64,000 bases of DNA from Methylobacterium sp. NMS14P (lineage in GTDB: Bacteria > Pseudomonadota > Alphaproteobacteria > Rhizobiales > Beijerinckiaceae). Position 1 is the stretch's first letter. Each line of letters starts with the position of its first letter. The DNA is taken from assembly GCF_028583545.1 (NCBI RefSeq), contig NZ_CP087107.1:394501-458500 (forward strand), read 5' to 3'. Made by a program: the position numbers and the translations under genes. Below the pieces are notes generated by a model. That model was not told the origin of the DNA. It made no database searches and was given only the letters and a program-made list of their open reading frames with translations. This document shows, piece by piece, positions 9,026-18,954 of the stretch.

Positions 9026-10144
9026 TCAGGTGGCGGTCCGCAGGGTGATCCGCGTCAGCTCCGACGGACGCCCCAGCCGGAGGGCGAAGCCGGGCCAGAG
9101 CCCGGTGCCGTTGCTGACGTAGAGCCGCATCGCCCCGACCCGGTACGCGCCCGAGACGAACCCGGCATTGCCGCGCGCCACAAGACGGTCCAGGCCGCGG
9201 ATCATGCCGCCGTGGGTGTGGCCGGAGAGCTGGAGCGCCACGCCGCGCGCCGCGGCTCGGGCGGCGTTCGCCGGCTGGTGGTCCAGCAGGACGATCGGCG
9301 CGCCCGACGGTGCGCCCGCCAGGGCCGCGTCGAGGTCGGGGCCCGGATGCCCCGTGGCGGGCGCGGAGCGGTCGGTGACGCCGGCCAGCACCAGCGCGGC
9401 GCCCCCGCACGTCAGGATCGTGTGGGCGTTGGCGAGGACGCGGATCCCCAATCCCGCGAGGTGGCGCATCCAGGCGTCGTGGTCGAAGAAGTACTCGTGG
9501 TTGCCGGGCACGGCCCAGACACCGTCGCGCGCGCGCAGGGCCTGCAACGGCGCGACGTCGTTTCGCCGGGCCTCCAGCGAACCGTCGATGAAGTCGCCGG
9601 TCACGACGATCAGGTCGGCGCGGAGGTCGTTGGCGCGCGCGACGACGGCCCGCGCCCAGGCGGCCGGGAACAGGCGGCTGATATGCAGGTCGGTCAGGTG
9701 CAGGATCGTGTAGCCGTCGAGGCCGGGGGGCAGGTCCGCGATCGCGACGGGCACGTCCTTCAACGGCGGCACGCGCGCGGCCTGCCACACGGCGGCGGCC
9801 GAGAGGCAGGCGGCCGACGCGGCCAGCGCGGCGCGCCCAGCGGTCGCGATCGCCCAGCCGCCTCCGGGCAGCGCCAGGGAGATCAGGGCGACGAGGTCGA
9901 GGGCGAGCTGCATCACCGCCGCCAGCGCGATCGCGCCGAACGCCCAGTTGAACAGGATCACGACCGGGCGCGGGAATTCCGGCGCGAAGACCGACCCGGA
10001 GGAGAGGCGGCTCCACAGGTGGTACTGGGAGGCGATCAGGAGGAGCGCGGCGAGGCCGAGCCTGAGCGCGAGCGGCGCCGGCAGGGGCCACACCACCCGC
10101 GCGATGACGTAGGCCGCGGGCAGGCTGGGGATGAGGCGGATCAT
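9026..10144 (-). CDS. Membrane-anchored metallophosphoesterase, YaeI-like
   Basis: A 372-residue protein with about four N-terminal membrane helices (within residues 1-120) followed by a calcineurin-like phosphoesterase domain. The metal-binding motifs are in order: DLH (Asp152, His154), GD (183-184), GNHE (214-217) and GHTHGG (308-313). The family includes E. coli YaeI and bacterial enzymes acting on lipid or nucleotide phosphoesters. The exact substrate is unknown. The catalytic domain may face either side of the membrane. No strong ribosome site precedes the ATG. The gene may share a transcript with the HAD gene 175 bases upstream. Confidence 0.85.
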   Translation of the reverse strand: MIRLIPSLPAAYVIARVVWPLPAPLALRLGLAALLLIASQYHLWSRLSSGSVFAPEFPRPVVILFNWAFGAIALAAVMQLALDLVALISLALPGGGWAIATAGRAALAASAACLSAAAVWQAARVPPLKDVPVAIADLPPGLDGYTILHLTDLHISRLFPAAWARAVVARANDLRADLIVVTGDFIDGSLEARRNDVAPLQALRARDGVWAVPGNHEYFFDHDAWMRHLAGLGIRVLANAHTILTCGGAALVLAGVTDRSAPATGHPGPDLDAALAGAPSGAPIVLLDHQPANAARAAARGVALQLSGHTHGGMIRGLDRLVARGNAGFVSGAYRVGAMRLYVSNGTGLWPGFALRLGRPSELTRITLRTAT

Positions 10145-10318
10145 GGGCGGCTACATGGACCGGGCGACGACCGAAAGGCAAAGCTTGCGCCCGGTTCGCC
10201 CCGTTCGCTCAGTGCGCGGCGACCGGTCGGGCCGCCGTCGCCGGCTCCGAAGGCGCCCTCCGCCGACCCGTCAGCCGCCCCGGGACCGCTCCCCGCCTGC
10301 GCCCGGAGACCGCCGGCG

Positions 10319-10960
10319 TCAGCGCGCGCTCGGATCGAACCAGGCGCGCAGCGGATCCAGGGTGGTCTCGTGCGCCAGCGGGGGCGCCGCGCCGTCCGGG
10401 GCCGCCATGCCCACGCGGTCGTGCCAGTACGTCGCCAGCCCCACCTGCGCCGTGCCCACGAGGTCGAAGGCCGAGCCGGCGACGAACAGGCAGCGCGCCG
10501 GCTCGACCCCGAGGGCCTGCAGTCCCAGCCGGTAGGGACGCGGATCGGGCTTGTAGAACCCGGCCCGCTCCGCCGTGACGACCGCGTCGAGCTCGACCCC
10601 CAGGCAACCGGCGGCGATGCGCCCCAGACGTTCGGAGCAGTTGGTCACGACGCCGAGCCGCACGGAGCGCGCCGCGAGCGCCTGCAGGGTCTCCGTCACG
10701 CCGGGCCAGGGCCGGAGTTCGCCGTAGCGGTCCTCGAGGTCCGCCGCGAGGCGGCGCGGCAGGCCCACCGCCGCGGCGGCCTCGGCCACGAGATCCTCGT
10801 AGGGCCGGTACGCCCCCGTTCGGTAGGTGATCCGCAGGTACTCGGCCCGCCACCGGCGGCCGGCCTCCTCGCTGCCGGCGACCGAGTCCCACAGGGACCA
10901 GCTGTCCAGCAGGGCCGTCAGGAGATCGAACAGGACGGCATCGAATCGGTGGGATGTCAT
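10319..10960 (-). CDS. HAD hydrolase, L-2-haloacid dehalogenase type
   Basis: A 213-residue haloacid-dehalogenase superfamily protein. Asp12 in FDLLTALLDS is the predicted nucleophile, VTNCS (105-109) is motif II, FYKPDP holds the motif III lysine (137), and the aspartate in AGSAFD (166) fits motif IV. The length and overall pattern resemble type II haloacid dehalogenases, but the first motif differs from the usual DAYGTLFD, so dehalogenase activity is not certain and a phosphatase role is possible. A perfect AAGGAGG ribosome site precedes the ATG. Confidence 0.75.
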   Translation of the reverse strand: MTSHRFDAVLFDLLTALLDSWSLWDSVAGSEEAGRRWRAEYLRITYRTGAYRPYEDLVAEAAAAVGLPRRLAADLEDRYGELRPWPGVTETLQALAARSVRLGVVTNCSERLGRIAAGCLGVELDAVVTAERAGFYKPDPRPYRLGLQALGVEPARCLFVAGSAFDLVGTAQVGLATYWHDRVGMAAPDGAAPPLAHETTLDPLRAWFDPSAR

Positions 10961-11166
10961 GATGGGTCCTCCTTCCGTGTCGGGCGCCGCATCGGGCGGT
11001 GTCGTCCGTCGCGCGGCCGCGGGCCGCGCCGACGCGTCCCGGAGCGCGCGTCAGTCCGCGCGGGCGGCGCTCACCCGCCGCACCGCGTCCGGGCCGGCTC
11101 CCGTCGCGTCCGGCGCCGCCGGGCGGTCGAGGGCCGCGTGATCCGGGCCGTCACGGCCGGCGTCGC

Positions 11167-12348
11167 CTACCAGCCATTGATGCGCGGCCAGACGGCGGCG
11201 ACCCGCCCGTCGGCGTCGAGGACGTGGTAGCGGTCGTACTGGGCGCCCGTCGCGCAGGCGTGGTTCGGCAGGATGCGCACGCGGTCGCCGATGGCCAGGT
11301 CGGGCAGGGCGGCGCGGGCGCCCGGGCGCAGGGCGAGGATGCCGTGCTCCTGGTTGGCGTCGGCGACGATCAGGTCGGGGTAGGGGCGGCCGGCGCGGTC
11401 GCAGACCACGCCGTAGCCCTGATCGACCGCCTGCCGGGCCGTGCCCCGGTCCCGCGACAGCGCCATCCAGCCGGCATCGGTGATGAGCCAGCCCTTGTCG
11501 CGGCGGTGCCCGATCACGGTGGCGAGCACGCTCACCGCGATGTCGTCGACCGCGACGGAGCCGACGCCGGCCTGGAACAGGTCGCCGAACATGAACACGC
11601 CGGCCCGGACCTCGGTGATCCCGTCGAGGTCCCGGGCGTAGCGCGCGGTCGGGGTCGAGCCGACGCTCACCACCGGGCACGGCAGGCCCGCCTCGCGCAG
11701 CAGGGTGGCCGCCGTCACCGCCGCCGCGCGCTCGGCCTCCGCGGCCGCCGCGAGAGCCTCGGGATCGCTGAGGCCGTAGCTGTCGCCGGCATGGAGCAGC
11801 ACGCCGCGCAGGTCCGCGCCCGCGTCGAGCGCGCGCCCGATCGCCGCCAGCAGCGCCGCATCGGACGGCTTCACGCCGGAGCGATGCCCGTCGGCGTCGA
11901 CCTCGATCAGGACCGGCAGACGGTCGCCGGTCCGCGCGGCCCAGGCGGCGACCGCGCCCGCCTGCTCGATCGAGTCGAGCACCACGGCGAGGTCCGCGCC
12001 CCAGCGTCGCCGGATCGCGCCGACGCGGTCGAGCTTCTGCGGGGCGATGCCGACGCCGTAGATCATGTCCCGCACCCCGCCCTCGGCGAAGTACTCGGCC
12101 TCGCGCAGGGTCGAGACCATCGCCGGGCCGGCCGGACCGGCCATGGCGAGCCGGGCGACGTCGATCGACTTCGCCGTCTTCAGGTGCGGCCGGAGGGCGA
12201 CGCCCAGCCGGTCCAGGTGCGCCCGCATCCCCGCGAGGTTCGCGCGCAGCCGCGCCTCGTCGAGGAGGAGGCACGGCGTCTGGAGGGGACTCGATGCCCC
12301 GTCGATCTCCGATGACGGCACCTGCGCCTCGGTTCCAATGCCCGGCAT
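11167..12348 (-). CDS. D-threonine aldolase / D-serine dehydratase-like PLP enzyme
   Basis: A 393-residue alanine-racemase-fold (type III) enzyme. RPHLKTAK near the N-terminus contains the PLP-binding lysine (Lys57), and the C-terminus has PNHACATGAQYDRYHVLD, the metal-site region of D-threonine aldolases and D-serine dehydratases. The likely activity is retro-aldol cleavage of D-threonine or another D-3-hydroxy-amino acid to glycine plus aldehyde, with PLP and a divalent metal. The start MPGIGTEAQ at 12348 is preferred over an upstream ATG because GGGAGG lies at good spacing before it. It is transcribed divergently from a LysR gene, a common arrangement for regulator and target. Confidence 0.85.
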   Translation of the reverse strand: MPGIGTEAQVPSSEIDGASSPLQTPCLLLDEARLRANLAGMRAHLDRLGVALRPHLKTAKSIDVARLAMAGPAGPAMVSTLREAEYFAEGGVRDMIYGVGIAPQKLDRVGAIRRRWGADLAVVLDSIEQAGAVAAWAARTGDRLPVLIEVDADGHRSGVKPSDAALLAAIGRALDAGADLRGVLLHAGDSYGLSDPEALAAAAEAERAAAVTAATLLREAGLPCPVVSVGSTPTARYARDLDGITEVRAGVFMFGDLFQAGVGSVAVDDIAVSVLATVIGHRRDKGWLITDAGWMALSRDRGTARQAVDQGYGVVCDRAGRPYPDLIVADANQEHGILALRPGARAALPDLAIGDRVRILPNHACATGAQYDRYHVLDADGRVAAVWPRINGW

Positions 12349-12407
12349 GTCCGCGCCTCCCTGTCTCGCTGCCGGGTGACAGACCATGCCGGACCGGGAG
12401 ACGCCAT

Positions 12408-12445
12408 TAATCCGTTCGGCATTCTGGATTAAGGTCAGCCTTAAT
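12408..12445. promoter_or_regulatory. Divergent operator region of LysR and D-threonine-aldolase genes
   Basis: Two overlapping dyads lie in this A+T-rich patch. TAATCC (12408-12413) is repeated inverted as GGATTA (12426-12431). ATTAAGG (12428-12434) pairs with CCTTAAT (12439-12445) around TCAG. The second dyad overlaps the LysR start codon, so binding could block the regulator's own translation or transcription. LysR proteins typically bind such interrupted dyads between themselves and a divergent target. Confidence 0.55.
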
Positions 12446-13397
12446 GCTCGACACCGACGATCTCCGCTTCTTCGTGGCGGTGGCGGCCAGCCCGTCCCTG
12501 GCCGCCGCGGCGCGCAGCCTGAACGTGTCCCCGCCCGCCGTGACGCAGAGGCTGCGCAGCCTCGAGAAACGGCTGCGCGTCCATCTGGTGGACCGGTCCG
12601 GTCGCGGCCTGACGCTGACCGACGAGGGGGAGTTGCTGGCCGAGCGCGGCCGCGACCTCCTCGGCGCCTTCGACGATCTCACCGACGCCCTGGCCGAGCG
12701 TGTCGGCGCGGTGACCGGACATCTGCGCGTCGTCGCCCCGCTCGGCTTCGGACGCCGCCACGTGGCCCCGGTCGTGACGGCATTCCGGATCCGGCATCCG
12801 GGCGTGCGGATCGACCTGCTGCTCTCGGACCGCCTGGGCCGCATCCCGTCCGAGACCTGGGACCTCGCGATCCACGTCGGTGAGATCAGGGAGGCGACCC
12901 CGAGCCTGACCGTGCGCGCCCTCGCGCCGAACGACCGGATCCTCTGCGCGGCGCCCGCCTACCTGGACCGGCACCCGGCCCCGCGCGTGCCGGCCGATCT
13001 GCGGGATCACACCTGCATCGCGCTGCGCGAGAACGACGAGGACGTGACGCTCTGGCGCTTCCGCGCGGCGGACGGCGCCGAGGCGCGCGTCAGGGTGGAC
13101 GCGGGCTTGGTCAGCAACGACGGCGACGTGGTGCGGGGCTGGGCCGTCGCCGGCCTCGGCGTGATCGTCCGCTCGGAATGGGATGTCGCCGACGACCTGC
13201 GCGCCGGGCGGCTGACGCGCCTGCTCGAAGGCTACGCCCTGCCGTCGGCGCCGGTCGTCGCCCTGCTCGGCTCGGAACGGCGGTCGCGCGCGGCCCGGAC
13301 GGAGCGGTTCCTCGACGCGCTCCGGCGCTCGTTCGACCCGCTTCCGTGGCGCAGCCCCCCGGGGCCGGACGGGCTCGCCCAGGACCCCGTCCGCTGA
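12444..13397 (+). CDS. LysR-family transcriptional regulator
   Basis: A 317-residue LysR protein with an N-terminal winged helix (DDLRFFVAVAASPSLAAAARSLNVSP... within 5-60) and a periplasmic-binding-protein-like effector domain from about 90. The start is placed at the canonical LysR beginning MLDTDDLRFF. No ribosome site is visible in front and the ATG sits inside an 18-base near-palindrome, so the mRNA may be leaderless or autoregulated. The divergent D-threonine-aldolase-like gene is its probable target. The effector is unknown, perhaps a D-amino acid or its product. Confidence 0.9.
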   Translation: MLDTDDLRFFVAVAASPSLAAAARSLNVSPPAVTQRLRSLEKRLRVHLVDRSGRGLTLTDEGELLAERGRDLLGAFDDLTDALAERVGAVTGHLRVVAPLGFGRRHVAPVVTAFRIRHPGVRIDLLLSDRLGRIPSETWDLAIHVGEIREATPSLTVRALAPNDRILCAAPAYLDRHPAPRVPADLRDHTCIALRENDEDVTLWRFRAADGAEARVRVDAGLVSNDGDVVRGWAVAGLGVIVRSEWDVADDLRAGRLTRLLEGYALPSAPVVALLGSERRSRAARTERFLDALRRSFDPLPWRSPPGPDGLAQDPVR

Positions 13398-13529
13398 GGC
13401 CAGGCCGGATGCTGAGGGACTGTCCCCAGGTCGGCGGAGGCCTGTCGGTGCCCCGGCCGGGTTCTTTCCGAGGCGCACCGGTCGCGCGTTCCGGGCCTGA
13501 ACCAGCCTCCGGACGGCGTCCGCTCCGGC

Positions 13530-14069
13530 TCAGCTCCGGATCTCGATCGGCGTGCCGACCTCGACCCGCGCGTAGATCGATCGGGCTTCGGCGTTGGTCA
13601 CGCCCACGCAGCCATCCGTCCAGTCGATCAGACGATGCAGGCGGCCGACCCAGGAGAAGCCGTTCCTGAGACCGTGGATCATGATGTCTCCGCCGGGTGG
13701 CGCGCCGGCCGCGGACGCCGCGGCGCGGTCGGCCGCGTCCGGATAGGAGATCCGCAGCGCGAGGTGGGCGATGCTGTTCGGGTTCTTGCCAGCGATGCGG
13801 TAGTGCCCCTCGGGTGTTCTGCCGTCGCCTTCCGTCGCTTTCGGGCCGATCGACGCGAAGCCCAGGGCAACGCGGTAGACCGCGAGCACGCGTCCGCCGC
13901 GGAGGAGCGTCAGCCGCCGTCGCGCCTTCTCGACGCGAATGAGGTCCGCGCGCTCGGCTTGCGGCAACAGGCCGGGGGCCGCGGAGCCCGCGGGCCCGTC
14001 GGCCGTGCCGAAGAGGAGGGCGAGCGGCGCGACGCACAGGAACGGTCCGACGAGGTAGCGGCGTCTCAT
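13530..14069 (-). CDS. L,D-transpeptidase (YkuD domain), exported
   Basis: A 179-residue protein with an N-terminal signal sequence (about 5-30) and a YkuD catalytic domain covering most of the rest. The catalytic motif is present: His132 in MIHG and Cys154 in DWTDGCVGVTN. It would act in the periplasm, forming 3-3 peptidoglycan cross-links or attaching proteins to peptidoglycan. The single compact domain without LysM or peptidoglycan-binding modules is typical of many alphaproteobacterial paralogues. Confidence 0.85.
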   Translation of the reverse strand: MRRRYLVGPFLCVAPLALLFGTADGPAGSAAPGLLPQAERADLIRVEKARRRLTLLRGGRVLAVYRVALGFASIGPKATEGDGRTPEGHYRIAGKNPNSIAHLALRISYPDAADRAAASAAGAPPGGDIMIHGLRNGFSWVGRLHRLIDWTDGCVGVTNAEARSIYARVEVGTPIEIRS

Positions 14070-14381
14070 CGGCCGACCCTAGGGGACGGGCGGCCCGCGG
14101 CCAAACGGACGGGCCCGGCCCCGCTTCGCGAGCGGAGTATCGGAGCCGCCGACTCTGAAGGCGCGATCGCCCGTGCCCGCACGTCGCTGCGACGGATCCA
14201 GTCCCGCGCGGGAGCGACGGCCGTGCCCCCTCACACATGCCGCCCGCGATCGCGCCGGCCCGGGCGCGGATGACGCTCGGGTGTCATCTGCCCGTGGAAC
14301 CGGTCCCGCCGTGATCACGGCGTCCGAGCTTCCCGCCACCGGAGCGGGTCGGGCGCGCCGGACACGGATGAGGATCGATGG
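14070..14381. other. Divergent intergenic region
   Basis: About 310 bases between the L,D-transpeptidase and porin genes, which are transcribed away from each other. No known operator was recognised, and I saw no PHO-box-like repeat upstream of the porin. Confidence 0.35.
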
Positions 14382-15836
14382 ATGCGGCGATACGGTGTCA
14401 CGACGTTGCTCGGCCTCGGGATGATGATTCCTGAAGCCCCGGCGGAGGCACGCACGGTCGAGGACTTGCAACGGCAGATCGACGAGCTGAAGGCCGTCGT
14501 CAGGACGCTGTCGGCCGAACAGCGGCGCCGGAAGGGCGGAGGTCCCACGCCCAGCCCCAGGCCGGCCGCGCCGAGGCCGGTCGAGACCGCGGGACCTGCC
14601 TCAGGTCCCGCTTCAGGAACCGCGCCGGTTCTGTCGGGTCAGGCGCAGCCCGCGCCGGCCCCGCCTGCTCATGCCGGTCGGCCGAAAACGTGGTTCGAGC
14701 GACTGACCCTGCGGGGCTACACGCAGCTGCGCGTGAACGAGGTCCTCGCGGGCGACGCCGACGCGCCGGCCGGCTCCTCGCGGCTGCGCTCGGTGCACGA
14801 CGGCGGCATCCGCGACAGGGACACCTTCACCTTCCGCCGGGTGCGGCTGATCCTGCAGGGCGACGTCCACGAGCGCGTGGCGATCTACCTGCAGCCGGAT
14901 TTCGCGGTCTCCGTCGGCAACCAGTCGGCCGGGGAGCCGCGGGGCGGCTTCGCCCAGCTGCGGGACGCCTACGCCGACGTCTTCCTCGACGACGAGCGCC
15001 GCACCCGGCTGCGCTTCGGCCAGCAGAAGGTGCCCTACGGCTGGGAGAACCTGCAATCCTCGCAGAACCGCCTGACCCTCGACCGCTCGGACGCGATCAA
15101 CAGCGCGATCCCGGGGGAGCGCGACATCGGCATCACGGCCTACCACACGCCCCCGTCGGTGCAGCGGATCTGGGATCGCCTCGGCAAGGACGGTCAGAAG
15201 CTCTTCGGCAATTACGGAGCCTTCGGCGTCGGCGTCTACAACGGCCAGACGATCAACCGGCTCGAACAGAACGACGACGTGATGATCGTCGGCATGGCGA
15301 CGTGGCCGTTCGCGCTCGACGGCCTCGGATCCGCCTTCGCCGGGCAGGTGCTGGAGGTCGGCGGCTCGGCCTACCGCAACCGGTTCAAGCCGGAGATCCG
15401 CGCCGGGGGCGTCGGCCCCGTCTCGTACGCGGACGAGCGGGTCGGCGTTCACGCGATCCTGTATCCGCAGCCGTTCGGCCTCCAGGCGGAATGGAACTGG
15501 GGGCGCGGCCCCGAATTCGACGCGCTCACCCGGGCGATCGAGACCAAGCCGCTGGAGGGCGGCTACCTCCAGGCGATGTATCGGTTCGAGCACTCGCTCG
15601 TCGGGCCGTTCATGCCCTACGCGCGGCTCCAGACCTATCGCGGCGGCTGGAAGGTGGCGACGAACGCGCCGCCGCTCGCCACCGACGAGTTCGAGGTCGG
15701 CATCGAGTTCCAGCCGATCAAGCCGCTGGAGATCACCCTGGCCTACTCCAAGATGCGGCGGCGCGAGGCGGACGAGCGCCGGTTCGGCCGCGCGCGGGGC
15801 GACCTCTTCCGGGCCCAGGTCCAGTGGAACTACTGA
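14382..15836 (+). CDS. Phosphate-selective (OprO/OprP-type) outer-membrane porin
   Basis: A 484-residue outer-membrane protein. A short signal peptide is followed by a coiled-coil start (TVEDLQRQIDELKAVVRTLS), typical of trimeric OprP-like porins, then a Pro/Ala-rich linker and a long beta-barrel domain beginning near LTLRGYTQLRVNEV. It ends in an aromatic residue pair (VQWNY), the normal outer-membrane insertion signal. The family favours anions such as phosphate or polyphosphate, but specificity cannot be read from the sequence. A perfect bidirectional terminator hairpin follows. Confidence 0.85.
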   Translation: MRRYGVTTLLGLGMMIPEAPAEARTVEDLQRQIDELKAVVRTLSAEQRRRKGGGPTPSPRPAAPRPVETAGPASGPASGTAPVLSGQAQPAPAPPAHAGRPKTWFERLTLRGYTQLRVNEVLAGDADAPAGSSRLRSVHDGGIRDRDTFTFRRVRLILQGDVHERVAIYLQPDFAVSVGNQSAGEPRGGFAQLRDAYADVFLDDERRTRLRFGQQKVPYGWENLQSSQNRLTLDRSDAINSAIPGERDIGITAYHTPPSVQRIWDRLGKDGQKLFGNYGAFGVGVYNGQTINRLEQNDDVMIVGMATWPFALDGLGSAFAGQVLEVGGSAYRNRFKPEIRAGGVGPVSYADERVGVHAILYPQPFGLQAEWNWGRGPEFDALTRAIETKPLEGGYLQAMYRFEHSLVGPFMPYARLQTYRGGWKVATNAPPLATDEFEVGIEFQPIKPLEITLAYSKMRRREADERRFGRARGDLFRAQVQWNY

Positions 15837-15846
15837 CGGCGCGGCC

Positions 15847-15873
15847 GCGCGGCGGCGAAGGGAGCCGCCGCGC
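15847..15873. terminator. Bidirectional hairpin between convergent genes
   Basis: A perfect 10-bp GC stem with a 7-base loop (GAAGGGA), exactly filling the gap between the porin stop and the convergent DapA-like gene stop. No U-tract is present on either side, as is common in GC-rich alphaproteobacteria. Confidence 0.6.
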
Positions 15874-16770
15874 TCAGGCGCCGAGCAGCGCGCGCCGCTC
15901 CTCCGCCGACAGGGCCGTCAGGGGCGGGCACAGGCGCAGCCACCCCGCGTCGCCCGTGGCGTCCGCCAGGAGCGCCTTGATGGACGCCATCTGCCGGGGG
16001 CCCACGGTGCGCTCGCGCGCGGCGACCACGCGGGCCTGCGCCGCGGCGACGGCCTCCGCCCGCGCCGGGTCGGCGGCGTTGCGGAAGATGAAGGCGAGAT
16101 CGGCCGCGCAGACGTTGGACGTGGCCGTGATGCAGCCCGCGCCGCCCTTCGGCAGAAGCGTCAGCAGCAGCGGGTCGGCGCCGGTCAGCACGGCGAAGCC
16201 GGGGAAGCGGTCGATCATCGCCACGTGGTTGGCGAGGTCGCCGGACGAGTCCTTGATGCCGGTCACCGTCTCCGGGTAGCGCGCCCGCAGCCGCTCGATG
16301 AGACCGTGGGGGATCGGCACGCCCGAAACCTGGGGGATGTGGTAGAGCACGACCCGGAGCCGCGCGTCGCCGACCCGCTCGATCACCTCCGCGTAGGCCG
16401 CGAACAGGCCGTCGTCGGTGACGCCCTTGTAGTAGAACGGCGGCAGCATCACGACGGTCGTCACGCCGAGCGAGAGGGCGTGCCGCGTCAGGTCGATCGT
16501 CTCCGAAATGGCCGCGACGCCCGTGCCGGGCATCAGCTTTCCGGGCGCCACGCCGGCCTCGACGGTGGCTTCCAGGAGCGCCTTGCGCTGCGCGAGCGAG
16601 AACGAGTTCGCCTCGCCGGTCGTGCCCAGCAGCGCGACGCCGTCGCAGCCCTCGGCGATCAGCCGCCCGGCATGGGCCACGAAGGGTCGGTGATCGGGCG
16701 CGTAATCGGCCGTCAGCGGCGTGGCGGCGGCGCAGAACACGCCGCGCGGGTGGAGGGTGTTGGCGGTCAT
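15874..16770 (-). CDS. DapA-family aldolase/lyase (last gene of the sugar-acid operon)
   Basis: A 298-residue class I aldolase of the dihydrodipicolinate synthase/N-acetylneuraminate lyase family. It shows GTTGE in the substrate-carboxylate loop, the proton-relay tyrosine in YHIPQVSG and the Schiff-base lysine in GIKDSSGD. Members in catabolic operons usually split or form pyruvate-containing sugar acids (KDG-, HOGA- or similar 2-keto acids) rather than making lysine. Its position, 10 bases after the iron alcohol dehydrogenase, supports a catabolic role. The substrate is not predictable. Confidence 0.8.
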   Translation of the reverse strand: MTANTLHPRGVFCAAATPLTADYAPDHRPFVAHAGRLIAEGCDGVALLGTTGEANSFSLAQRKALLEATVEAGVAPGKLMPGTGVAAISETIDLTRHALSLGVTTVVMLPPFYYKGVTDDGLFAAYAEVIERVGDARLRVVLYHIPQVSGVPIPHGLIERLRARYPETVTGIKDSSGDLANHVAMIDRFPGFAVLTGADPLLLTLLPKGGAGCITATSNVCAADLAFIFRNAADPARAEAVAAAQARVVAARERTVGPRQMASIKALLADATGDAGWLRLCPPLTALSAEERRALLGA

Positions 16771-16780
16771 CGCGGGGCCT

Positions 16781-17908
16781 TCAGTGGGCGGCTCGGTAGA
16801 GCGCGAGGATGTCGGCGCGGCTCATGGCGCGCGGGTTGTTGTCGAGGAGCCGGCGGATGGCGTGGGCCTCGTCCGCCATCGCCTCCAGATCACGCTCCGG
16901 CACGCCGAGGCGCGACAGCCGCAGCTCCACGCCGAGGTCGGCGCAGAAGCGGGCGGCGCGCGCGCGCACGGTGGCCGCGTCGGCGCTGGCCGGGGCGCCC
17001 AGCGCCTCCAGGACGCGCGCCGTCTTCTCCGGGACGGCGGCCGCGTTGAAGGCCAGCGTGTGCGGGAAGATCGCCGCGCAGGCGAGGCCGTGGGCGACGT
17101 GGTGCCGGGTGCCGAGCGGGTAGGCCACCGCGTGGCCCGCCGTGGTGTTCACCGGCCCGAGGCAGAACCCGCCGTAGAGCGCGGCGAGCGCCAGCCCGGC
17201 CCGCGCCTCGCGGTCGGACCCGTCCGCCACCGCCCGCGGCAGGTACCGCCCGACCAGGCGGGCGCCTTCGAGGGCGTAGAGGTCGATGGTCGGGTGCGAT
17301 CGGCGGCTGGTGAAGGCCTCGACGCAGTGGGCCATGGCGTCGACGCCCGTCGCGGCGGTCACGGCGGCCGGCACGGTCATGGTGAGGTCCGGGTCGATCA
17401 CCGCGAGGTCGGCCAGCATGTGGCGGCTCTGCACCGCGAGCTTGGCCTGCGCCTCCGGGTCGGTGACGAGGGCGCGGGTGCCGGCCTCGCTGCCGGTTCC
17501 GGCGGTGGTCGGGACCTGCACGAGGCCGATCCGGCGCCCCGCGACTTTCTCCGCCCCGACCACGTCCCGCAGGCTCTGGCCGCTGCCCGGCAGCACCGCG
17601 ACGAGCTTGGCGAGGTCCATGGCGCTGCCGCCGCCGAAGCCGATGACGCAGTCGGGGCGGAGCTCGTCAGCGCGCGCCAGGGCGGCGTCGAGGTTCGGGA
17701 CGTCCGGCTCGGGCCTCACCGCGCCGAACACGGCGACCGCGCCCGGCAGCCCGAGCAGGTCCGCCCGGCCGGCGTTGAACGCGTCCGCCACCACGAGGGG
17801 CCGGCGGTAGCCGCGCTCGGCGAGGAAGCGGGCGACGCGGGGCAGCGTGCCCGCACCGAAGGCGATCTCCTGCGGCCGGATGAGATCGATCGGTGCGGCG
17901 ATGTCCAT
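16781..17908 (-). CDS. Iron-containing alcohol dehydrogenase
   Basis: A 375-residue group III (Fe-dependent) alcohol dehydrogenase. GGGSAMD (nucleotide-binding loop), TTAGTGSE and the metal-binding residues in GVDAMAHCVEAF and AGHAVAYPLGTRHHVAHGLA are all present. It probably reduces or oxidises a short aldehyde or alcohol produced in the pathway, for example the aldehyde released by the downstream DapA-like aldolase; that link is inference. The ATG at 17908 is 8 bases after the PdxA2-like stop, so the genes are cotranscribed. Maleylacetate reductase is a related alternative but less likely in this setting. Confidence 0.85.
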   Translation of the reverse strand: MDIAAPIDLIRPQEIAFGAGTLPRVARFLAERGYRRPLVVADAFNAGRADLLGLPGAVAVFGAVRPEPDVPNLDAALARADELRPDCVIGFGGGSAMDLAKLVAVLPGSGQSLRDVVGAEKVAGRRIGLVQVPTTAGTGSEAGTRALVTDPEAQAKLAVQSRHMLADLAVIDPDLTMTVPAAVTAATGVDAMAHCVEAFTSRRSHPTIDLYALEGARLVGRYLPRAVADGSDREARAGLALAALYGGFCLGPVNTTAGHAVAYPLGTRHHVAHGLACAAIFPHTLAFNAAAVPEKTARVLEALGAPASADAATVRARAARFCADLGVELRLSRLGVPERDLEAMADEAHAIRRLLDNNPRAMSRADILALYRAAH

Positions 17909-17916
17909 GGCGGTCC

Positions 17917-18950
<1,034 letters not shown>

Positions 18951-18954
<4 letters not shown>

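Noticed and set aside
12429..12444. LysR-promoter sequence as a CtrA box
   Set aside because: The two TTAA halves are separated by eight bases, not seven, and the element is better explained as the LysR dyad.
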